Shown piece by piece: positions 27,337 through 33,826 of a DNA stretch of 33,826 nucleotides. This DNA comes from Acidobacteriota bacterium (GTDB lineage: Bacteria; Acidobacteriota; Polarisedimenticolia; J045). Both the position numbers and the translations under genes were made by a program. How positions within the stretch are numbered: the first letter of the stretch is position 1; every line of letters begins with the position of its first letter. The stretch lies in contig JALUUK010000573.1 of assembly GCA_027021395.1 (NCBI GenBank), forward strand, positions 1-33,826, in the 5' to 3' direction. Under the pieces are notes generated by a model. The model was not told the origin of the DNA and did no database searches. It was given only the letters and a program-made list of their open reading frames with translations.

Positions 27337-27400
27337 GACGAGAGGGCTTACGTCTCATATTCGCTGTGGGCGCGCGATAGATCCACGTGCCGCCCAAAAG

Positions 27401-27532
27401 CCCGGGAAAGGCCGGACCACCGGAAGCGATGTCGGGCGATAGTCATGGGTCGAAATGTCCGGTGGTGCCGGCTGCGCCGGGGACCTACTTTTCCCACAGG
27501 CCGATACCGGAAGGTCCGATTCCGGAATGGCC
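27401..27532 (+). promoter_or_regulatory. Structured 5' leader upstream of the EAL-domain gene (two strong hairpins), class unknown
   Basis: Stem 27411-27423/27459-27472 (13 bp, one bulged G) closed by CCCGG/CCGGG (27401-27405/27477-27481); second hairpin GGCC-gata-CCGGAA-ggtccga-TTCCGG-aat-GGCC (27499-27532). Confidence 0.45.
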
Positions 27533-27568
27533 GACTGCGGCACGCGTCGGATCGACGAGGGAGGGACA

Positions 27569-28858
27569 GTGAAAAGCACCAGAGATCGCGAGGGCTCGTC
27601 GGCGAGTCTTCAGGGCGGCGAAGCCGGCGTCGAGACCGGCATCCAGGATCGAGTGCGGGAAAATGGGTCGCTCGGCGTCATTCTCGTCGATCTATCGTTG
27701 CTGCAGCGAATCGAGACCACCTTTGGTCTACCTGCCTATCGGAGGGCCAACGAGAACGTCGAGAAGGTGATCAAGCAGGTCGTATCCGAAGGATTCCGGG
27801 AGCACGACATGGTCGCGCGAACCGGTACCTGCTCGGAACATCTGGTCGTTCTCTTCTTCCGCTCGCGCAGCGACCATCGCTTTTACGTCGATAAACTCCC
27901 TGCGTTGACGGCACGCCTGCGTACGGCCCTGAGGCAGCAGAGTCGAGACCTTTTGCATCCAAGTTTGATGACCTCGCCTTCCATTCCCATCGGCTACTCC
28001 GTCGTGGTCTACAACAGCGCTCTGCGGGTCGACAAGACGGTGGAACGCGCTTTCGAGATGGCGCGTCGCGATGCGCTTCACGGAGAGGAGGAGTTTCGAC
28101 TCGCCGAGGAGAGGGGCCTTGCGCACCTGATCATCGCCGAGCAGATCGACACCGTCTTCGAGCCCATCGTGCGCTTGGGCGATCGTCGCGTGTTGGGCTA
28201 TGAAGCGCTCTCACGCGGCCCGCAGGGGAGTGTGTGGGAAAGCCCGAAACGGCTCTTCGACATCGCCGAGGAGGCGGAACTGAGCTTCGAACTCGATAGC
28301 CTCTGCCGAAGGTTGGCCCTGTCGTCCGTGTCCGGCTTTCTGCCGCGGGCATCCTCGCTCTTCTTGAACTGTCTTCCGTCCTGTTTGCGTGACCCGGCTT
28401 TCAGCGACGACGCACTGGCAAAGACGCTGGAATGCTGTGGCTTGACTCCCAACCGTTTGGTGATCGAAATCTCGGAAAAAGAATCCGCGGAGAATCGCGC
28501 CGTCTTTCGTCAAGCCGTGGAACATTTCCGCAGCAAGGGGATCCGCGTGGCGCTCGATGACGTCGGTTCGGGCTATGCCAGCCTCTCGGCGGTGATGGAC
28601 GTGAGACCGGACATCATCAAGATCGACATGTCGCTCGTGCATGGAATCGACAAGGACACAGCGCGACAAGAACTCGTGTTGGCACTCAAGCATCTTTGCG
28701 ATCGCATCGGAGCCTCGGTCGTAGCCGAAGGCATCGAGACGGAAGCGGAGATGACGATCCTAGAGTCCATCGGCATCGAACTCGGGCAAGGCTACCTCTT
28801 CGCAGAAAGTCAGGACATCCGGGAGATCATGGCCGTCACCGGCCCCATCGACGACTAG
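27569..28858 (+). CDS. Degenerate GGDEF plus EAL domain protein (putative c-di-GMP phosphodiesterase)
   Basis: VFEPIVRLGDRRVLGYEALSRGP, LFLNCLP, VIEISEKES, VALDDVGSGYASLSAVMDVRPDIIKIDMSLV, VVAEGIETEAE, GQGYLFA; GTG 27569 with gagggaca RBS. Confidence 0.88.
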   Translation: MKSTRDREGSSASLQGGEAGVETGIQDRVRENGSLGVILVDLSLLQRIETTFGLPAYRRANENVEKVIKQVVSEGFREHDMVARTGTCSEHLVVLFFRSRSDHRFYVDKLPALTARLRTALRQQSRDLLHPSLMTSPSIPIGYSVVVYNSALRVDKTVERAFEMARRDALHGEEEFRLAEERGLAHLIIAEQIDTVFEPIVRLGDRRVLGYEALSRGPQGSVWESPKRLFDIAEEAELSFELDSLCRRLALSSVSGFLPRASSLFLNCLPSCLRDPAFSDDALAKTLECCGLTPNRLVIEISEKESAENRAVFRQAVEHFRSKGIRVALDDVGSGYASLSAVMDVRPDIIKIDMSLVHGIDKDTARQELVLALKHLCDRIGASVVAEGIETEAEMTILESIGIELGQGYLFAESQDIREIMAVTGPIDD

Positions 28859-28935
28859 GACGAGCCGTCGGGAGCGCGTTTTGAGGGACGGGCTTCTGCG
28901 GTATGCTACTCGCTTGCCGAGGAGTCGGTGTTCGT

Positions 28936-29670
28936 ATGGTTGGCGATCCCCCTTTGTTTCGCATCACGCGGCGTCTCTCCCGCGAAGTGGCGGGGCTTTC
29001 ATTCAGCGAGCCCGTCACTCATGTCTACAATCCTCTCCGCTACGCATCGAAGACGCATTTCGAGTATCTATCGCGCTATGGGCGCGGCCGGCGGGAGATC
29101 ATTCTCTTGGGAATGAATCCCGGGCCTTGGGGCATGGCGCAAACCGGAGTTCCCTTCGGCGAGGTGGAGAGCGTTCGGGAGTGGATGCGCATCGAAGGGC
29201 TGGTGAGGCGCCCCCGAGCAGAGCATTCCAAACGCCCTGTCGAGGGCTTCGCTTGCCGGCGCAGCGAGGTGAGCGGCCGACGTCTTTGGGGCTGGGCACG
29301 CGATCGATTCACCTCGCCGGAGCGCTTTTTCGCGCGCTTTTTCGTGGCGAACTACTGTCCGCTGATCTTCTTGGAAGCGTCCGGAAGAAACCGCACACCG
29401 GACAAACTACCATCCGACGAACGCAAGAGGCTCTTCGGCGCATGTGATCGCGCACTGCTGGACATGATCAAAGAGATGAGGCCGCAATACCTGCTGGGCA
29501 TAGGGAAATTCGCAGAGAAGCGTCTTCGCAGCGTCGTGACGGAGGAAGGCGTCGATGTGCTCGTATCGTCGATCCCGCATCCAAGCCCGGCGAGTCCCCT
29601 GGCCAATCGTGGATGGGCGCAGCTTGCCGATCGGGCCTTCGCCGATTTGGGCATATCCATCCGGCAGTGA
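28936..29670 (+). CDS. SMUG1-type single-strand-selective uracil-DNA glycosylase
   Basis: GMNPGPWGMAQTGVPFGEVESVREWM, SEVSGRRLWGWARD, FVANYCPLIFLEASGRNRTP, IPHPSPASPLANRGW match SMUG1 motifs. Track start 28903; ATG 28936 preferred. Confidence 0.9.
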   Translation: MVGDPPLFRITRRLSREVAGLSFSEPVTHVYNPLRYASKTHFEYLSRYGRGRREIILLGMNPGPWGMAQTGVPFGEVESVREWMRIEGLVRRPRAEHSKRPVEGFACRRSEVSGRRLWGWARDRFTSPERFFARFFVANYCPLIFLEASGRNRTPDKLPSDERKRLFGACDRALLDMIKEMRPQYLLGIGKFAEKRLRSVVTEEGVDVLVSSIPHPSPASPLANRGWAQLADRAFADLGISIRQ

Positions 29671-29723
29671 GTTGCAGGCTGGGTTTGAGTGCTCTCGGTG
29701 GAAGGCTCTATGAATATCCCGGC

Positions 29724-30179
29724 TCAGCGGTCGGGTGAAGGTGCCGGGGGCTCGAGCGGGAGTCGGCCGCCTTCGGCGGGAAAACGGGAGCCGTCGTCGA
29801 GCACGCCCCATTTCCAAATCGGCACTCGCGCTTTGATTTCGCTGATGAACCAATCCATGGCATCGAGTGCGGCGCGACGGTGGGGAGAGCAGATCTGAAC
29901 GCGCAGCGAGGCGGCGCCCGCCGGAACCATGCCGACACGATGAATGCAAACCAATTCATCGATCTCGTATCGTCCTCCGGCCTCGTGAGCCACTTCGGAA
30001 AGTGCGGATTCGGCCATCTCCTCGTAGTGCTCGTATTCGAGTCCGACGATCGTGCGTCCCGCTTCGGTGTTGCGAACTCGGCCATGGAAGATGATCTCTG
30101 CACCTTCCATGCCGCAGGTTCCTCGCTCGTCGATCGGAGGCAGAGCATGCGTCACGATGCGGGTCTCAATCCTCGGCAT
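29724..30179 (-). CDS. moaE: Molybdopterin synthase catalytic subunit
   Basis: GAEIIFHGRVRNTEAGRTIVGLEYEHYEEMAE, CIHRVGMVPAGAASLRVQICSPHRRAALDAMDWFISEIKARVPIWKWGVLDDGSRF. Confidence 0.95.
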   Translation of the reverse strand: MPRIETRIVTHALPPIDERGTCGMEGAEIIFHGRVRNTEAGRTIVGLEYEHYEEMAESALSEVAHEAGGRYEIDELVCIHRVGMVPAGAASLRVQICSPHRRAALDAMDWFISEIKARVPIWKWGVLDDGSRFPAEGGRLPLEPPAPSPDR

Positions 30180-30181
30180 CC

Positions 30182-30439
30182 TCAGCCTCCTTGAAGCGGA
30201 GGGATCAGCGCAACCTCGTCGCCGTCCTCGAGTACCGTCGTCCCGGGGACGATGCGCCGATTGACCGCAATCCGAAATGAGGTTCGATCCAGTGATGTCC
30301 CGGTTCTCTCGCGGATCGTTTTCTCGACTTCCGCTGCGGTCGCTCCTTTCGCCATGTCGATTTCGATCTGCGGGGCGTCAAGGGCCTGTCGAACGAACGA
30401 AAAACAGCGAAAACGAATGCGTAGAGTGTTCGGCATCAA
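30182..30439 (-). CDS. moaD: Molybdopterin synthase sulfur-carrier subunit
   Basis: Beta-grasp ThiS/MoaD protein, IAVNRRIVPGTTVLEDGDEVALIPPLQGG with C-terminal GG. Confidence 0.92.
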   Translation of the reverse strand: MMPNTLRIRFRCFSFVRQALDAPQIEIDMAKGATAAEVEKTIRERTGTSLDRTSFRIAVNRRIVPGTTVLEDGDEVALIPPLQGG

Positions 30440-30450
30440 AGAGACTCCTC

Positions 30451-31491
30451 TCAGCCGCCGAGCTGATTCATCGGCGACGCATTGTCCATCGGCAAGAACA
30501 GGCGTTTGCCGAGGAGGAAGTTTTCGACGCGTTGTGCGGAATCATTACGACGGCCGTCTTGGATCTCGCCGCGCAGATCGAAAGTCGCGGGATCCATCAA
30601 ACATCGCCGCAATCGGCCGCGGCTATCGAGACGCAGGCGATTGCATCGATCGCAGAACGGTTCGAACTGCGGGGTGATCCAACCGACGGTCATCTTTCTG
30701 CCCCGCCATGTCACTCGGGTGTGTCGCGCAGGGGCGCTGCCGCTCGCAGAAAGGCGATCGATGCATTCAGAGTCGAAGAGTTCGCAGATGACCTTTTTTG
30801 CCGAGACGAGTTCACTCTCGATCCACTTCCTTTCGGTTCCCGTGCGCATCAGCTCGAGAAAGCGGATCTCCAGGTCGTGTTCGGCGGCGTAGTCCAGCAG
30901 CCGTGGGACGTCGTCGCGGTAGGTGCTTTCGAGCAAGACCGAATTGATCTTGATCGGCCCGAGGCCGGCACGGCGTGCGGCCTCGATGCCCGCCAAGGTC
31001 CTCTCGACCTCTCCGCCGCGGGTCAGGCGTCGAAAACGCTCCGGATCCAAGGTGTCGAGCGAGACGTTGATACGTTGCAGTCCCGCTTCGGCGAGGGGGT
31101 CGGCGAGGCGGTCGAGCAGGGTCGCGTTGGTGGTCATGGAGAGATCTCGTCGACCCGGGATGTTCGCGAGCCGCCGAATCAGGTGTTCGATGCCGCGGCG
31201 AACCAACGGCTCGCCGCCGGTGAGCTTGATATCCGCTAGCGGAAAGGTTTCGGCGAGCCATTCGACGAGCGCAGCCGTCTGCTCGAGGCGCGCTAGCTCT
31301 TGACGCGAGGCTCGCGCAATACCGTCGGGCGGCATGCAGTAGAGACAGCGAAAGTTGCAGCGTTCGGTCAGCGAAAGGCGCAGCGAAAAGGCGTCCGGCA
31401 GTCGCTCTATCGGGAGCCCGGACGCGGCGGTTTCGGACGAGGTCGCATGCAGTGGATGGAAGGGAAGGGACGTGTGAGCGGACGCGGTCAC
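30451..31491 (-). CDS. moaA: GTP 3',8-cyclase (radical SAM)
   Basis: LRLSLTERCNFRCLYCMPPDGI (CxxxCxxC), KLTGGEPLVRRGIEHLI, C-term FCDRCNRLRLDSRGRLRRCL, terminal GG. GTG 31491 preferred (aaggag 9 nt upstream) over track ATG 31581. Confidence 0.94.
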   Translation of the reverse strand: MTASAHTSLPFHPLHATSSETAASGLPIERLPDAFSLRLSLTERCNFRCLYCMPPDGIARASRQELARLEQTAALVEWLAETFPLADIKLTGGEPLVRRGIEHLIRRLANIPGRRDLSMTTNATLLDRLADPLAEAGLQRINVSLDTLDPERFRRLTRGGEVERTLAGIEAARRAGLGPIKINSVLLESTYRDDVPRLLDYAAEHDLEIRFLELMRTGTERKWIESELVSAKKVICELFDSECIDRLSASGSAPARHTRVTWRGRKMTVGWITPQFEPFCDRCNRLRLDSRGRLRRCLMDPATFDLRGEIQDGRRNDSAQRVENFLLGKRLFLPMDNASPMNQLGG

Positions 31492-31499
31492 GGCACGGG

Positions 31500-31645
31500 T
31501 CTCCTTTGCAAAATCCGGCAGGTCGGCAGGTTTCCCGCGCCGGCCCTCGGGACCCCACGGTGATGGGCCGGAACGGACCATCGGGGCCCACCGCCTGCTG
31601 AAGCCTAGTCGCCGAGGCGACCGTAGCCCTGCAGGTCGGAGACAG
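31500..31645 (-). promoter_or_regulatory. Highly structured moaA 5' leader; candidate molybdenum-cofactor (Moco) riboswitch
   Basis: Minus strand shows GGTCGCCTCGGCGACT hairpin, GGTGGGCC...GGCCCATCACC hairpin, GNRA-capped CGGCGCGG-GAAA-CCTGCCG hairpin and long-range GCAGG/CCTGC, directly before the moaA SD. Confidence 0.45.
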
Positions 31646-31757
31646 ATCGAATACGGATAACTATGCCACGTTTTGTTCCCGGGTCCAGGAACGGATTGAT
31701 CTTGATCATTTCGACTAGGAACTGTGCTAACGTGGATTCCAAGGAGAGTTATGCGCC

Positions 31758-32699
31758 GTGGATCGTTCGACCGTGATGCCTACGCCGGAACCATCGGATC
31801 CCGATCGGGACCTCGCGCGTCGACGGCGGCACCGCGGGATGCTCCCGCAGCACCTGCGGTCTCGCTCATCGGAGGTCGTCACCGGCGGTTTCTTCGATGA
31901 CGCCTTCTTTGCCGGATATCCGGTTTTTTCCAAGAACCTTGCGTTCGAGGGGATGGCGGAGGGCCGGTACCGAGTCGATTTCGCTCGTTCTGCCGCTGAA
32001 GTCGATGATCTTCTTCGCCTGCGCTTCGAGGTTTTCAACTTGGAGCGGAACGAGGGGCTGAAATCCTCTTACCGCATCGGGCGCGATCTCGATGCTCATG
32101 ATGCCGTCTGCCATCACCTCATCGTGCGGGAAGCCGAGAAGAATCGGATCGTAGGGACCTACCGCCTGCAGACGAATGAAATGGCCGGTCGCTACCGCGG
32201 TTTCTATTCCGCCGGCGAATTCGACATCAGCATGCTTCCGTCGCTCGTGTTGAACGATGCCGTTGAAGTCGGACGCGCATGTATCGCGCCTGAGCACCGC
32301 AACGGTCGGGTTTTGCACCTGCTCTGGCGGGGATTGGCGCACTACATGGTTCGGAATCGCAAACGGCATCTCTTCGGGTGCTGCTCCGTCGAGAGTCAGG
32401 ATCCGATCTACGGCCGGAGAGTGATGAACGCGTTGGAGAGGAAAGGATGTCGCCATCGGGATTATTCGGTGGTTCCGCTCCCGGGGTTGGAAGCCTACCC
32501 CGAAGGCCTCGGACTCGAGACGGGCAGCGACGAGACCGAAGCGCCGTCTCTCGGCTTGCTGGGTCGCTACCTTCGCCTCGGGGCGAAGGTCTGTGGTCCG
32601 CCGATGATCGACAGGGAATTCAAGACGCTCGATTTTTTTGTCCTACTCGACGTGGAGGCGATGGCGCCGAGCGCATTGCGGCGATACTTTGGGGCATGA
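31758..32699 (+). CDS. OlsB-like (hemolysin-type GNAT) N-acyltransferase
   Basis: LLRLRFEVFNLERNEGL, LIVREAEKNRIVGTYRL, FDISMLPSLVLNDAVEVGRACIAPEHRNGRVLHLLWRGLAHYM, GCCSVE. GTG start with aaggagag RBS. Confidence 0.82.
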   Translation: MDRSTVMPTPEPSDPDRDLARRRRHRGMLPQHLRSRSSEVVTGGFFDDAFFAGYPVFSKNLAFEGMAEGRYRVDFARSAAEVDDLLRLRFEVFNLERNEGLKSSYRIGRDLDAHDAVCHHLIVREAEKNRIVGTYRLQTNEMAGRYRGFYSAGEFDISMLPSLVLNDAVEVGRACIAPEHRNGRVLHLLWRGLAHYMVRNRKRHLFGCCSVESQDPIYGRRVMNALERKGCRHRDYSVVPLPGLEAYPEGLGLETGSDETEAPSLGLLGRYLRLGAKVCGPPMIDREFKTLDFFVLLDVEAMAPSALRRYFGA

Positions 32700-33571
32700 T
32701 CCGCCTCGTTCGTGGTCTTGCGCGTCTGATGGCGCTCGCTCTTTGGACGGTGACGTGTTACGCGGCCGTGCTCGGGGGGGCGTTCTTGCTTTGGCTCGCT
32801 CGGCGTGAGACTCGCGGCTGGCGGTTGCGGGTCATGCAGGTTTGGGCCCGAGGTTGCTTGCGCTGCTTCGGGGTTCGCCTGGAGGTTTTGGGAGAGCCGC
32901 CCGTCCCACCGTTTTTCTTGACGGCCAATCATCTCTCCTACCTCGATATTCTCGTGCTCGGTGCTCTGAGCCCCGGGGTCTTCGTGGCCAAGTCGGAGAT
33001 CGCCCGCTGGCCGATCTTCGGAGCGCTGTGTCGCGCAGCCAACGTGATCTTCATCGATCGCGCGCGGGCGCGCCGCATACCGGAAGTCAATCGAATCATC
33101 GCGTCCATATTGGATGCAGGATTCGGTGTGCTCCTCTTCCCGGAAGGTTCCTCGACCAGTGGCCGCGAGGTTCGGCCCTTCAAGAGCTCGTTGTTGCACG
33201 TTCCCGTGCAGCGGAATATGTCCGTCGTGCCGGTGGCGTTGTCGTATCGTGCGCCACCGGGTGAAACCCCTGCGGAAAAGAGCATTTGCTGGTGGGGAGA
33301 TATGACCCTGCTCGGACATCTGCCGTCCCTGCTGTCGCTCACCCGCATCCATGCCCGAGCAGTTTTCTGCGAGGCGGTGCCGCCGGCCGCAGACCGTCGC
33401 GCGCTGGCTAGCGCACTGCATCGAGAGGTGGCCGAGGCTTTCGTCCCCCCGGGTGATTCGACGAGCGAGCAAGGCGCGAGGGCAGCGGGTGGTATGGAGG
33501 CGGCGGAGACCGACGCGCCTGCGCGTTTCTCGTCGCGGGCAGGAGATCGACGAGTGGGGAAGGAACGATGA
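32696..33571 (+). CDS. PlsC/OlsA-like 1-acyl-glycerol-3-phosphate (lyso-lipid) O-acyltransferase
   Basis: TANHLSYLDILVLGAL (NHx4D), FVAKSEIARWPIFGAL, FPEGSSTSGREVRPFKSSLL; ATGA overlap with the upstream gene. Confidence 0.9.
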   Translation: MIRLVRGLARLMALALWTVTCYAAVLGGAFLLWLARRETRGWRLRVMQVWARGCLRCFGVRLEVLGEPPVPPFFLTANHLSYLDILVLGALSPGVFVAKSEIARWPIFGALCRAANVIFIDRARARRIPEVNRIIASILDAGFGVLLFPEGSSTSGREVRPFKSSLLHVPVQRNMSVVPVALSYRAPPGETPAEKSICWWGDMTLLGHLPSLLSLTRIHARAVFCEAVPPAADRRALASALHREVAEAFVPPGDSTSEQGARAAGGMEAAETDAPARFSSRAGDRRVGKER

Positions 33572-33826
33572 CTCGAGGGATCGCCGGGAGGACGGAGGCA
33601 GTGGCGCCGTTTCGGCCGGTCTCTTCCTGCATCGACTTGCTGAAACAAGGGCGGGTCCTGCTCGCGGATCTACCCGACGAAGTCTTGAACGCGTATCCAT
33701 TCCACCGATCGAGAGGGCATGTCGGTTCGCATTTCCGCCACTGCATCGATTTTTTCTTCTGCCTCGAACGGGGGTTCGCTTGCCGACGTATCGACTTCGA
33801 TGATCGACTCCGCGAGCGGCGAATGG
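33568..33826 (+). CDS. Partial DinB-superfamily-like protein, truncated by window end
   Basis: ATG overlaps previous stop; open to the edge: MTRGIAGRTEAVAPFRPVSSCIDLLKQGRVLLADLPDEVLNAYPFHRSRGHVGSHFRHCIDFFFCLERGFACRRIDFDDRLRERRM. GSHFRHCIDFF resembles DinB metal-site helix. Confidence 0.55.
   Translation, partial: MTRGIAGRTEAVAPFRPVSSCIDLLKQGRVLLADLPDEVLNAYPFHRSRGHVGSHFRHCIDFFFCLERGFACRRIDFDDRLRERRM

Noticed and set aside
27337-27568. GEMM-I c-di-GMP riboswitch upstream of the EAL gene
   Set aside because: The conserved GEMM-I core as I recall it is not recognisable; kept only as an unclassified structured leader.
30277-31239. 320-aa plus-strand ORF
   Set aside because: Antisense to moaA and moaD, which carry unambiguous catalytic motifs.
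32567-33700. 377-aa minus-strand ORF
   Set aside because: Antisense to the PlsC-like gene; Arg/His-rich composition, no motif.
1-33826. CRISPR arrays, tRNA/rRNA genes, transposons, toxin-antitoxin or defence islands
   Set aside because: No regularly spaced direct repeats, no tRNA-like cloverleaf noticed, and no transposase, integrase, nuclease-effector or TA proteins in the ORF set. Not exhaustively scanned with tools.

Overview
GC-rich bacterial chromosomal window, densely packed with mostly housekeeping operons on both strands. No rRNA, tRNA, CRISPR array, phage or transposase was recognised. Main blocks: SPOR-like protein(-), nadB(+); lepB(-), LOG-like protein(-); TlpA-like thioredoxin lipoprotein, lipoprotein, greA, UbiA-family prenyltransferase, S41 protease, Ser/Thr kinase; TPR protein, LolB-like lipoprotein, ispE, spoVG, prs, rplY, pth, hppA; rpsF, rpsR, rplI, a small membrane-protein cassette, RCK-like/DHH phosphoesterase; PQQ-like propeller(-); aspS, GNAT, EAL protein, SMUG1-type DNA glycosylase; moaA-moaD-moaE(-); olsB/olsA-like acyltransferase pair and the start of a DinB-like gene running off the edge. 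Gene order resembles 'delta-proteobacterial' type lineages, but taxonomy is not claimed. No clearly new protein defence or mobile system was seen. The most interesting unexplained signals are in non-coding leaders: (i) a two-hairpin structured leader upstream of the EAL gene (27401-27532), (ii) a highly structured moaA leader that may be a molybdenum-cofactor riboswitch (about 31500-31645, minus), (iii) a rpsF leader hairpin compatible with S6:S18 autoregulation (19568-19616), and (iv) a long inverted repeat between the kinase and TPR genes (10812-10859). All RNA calls come from pairing by eye and need covariance searches.
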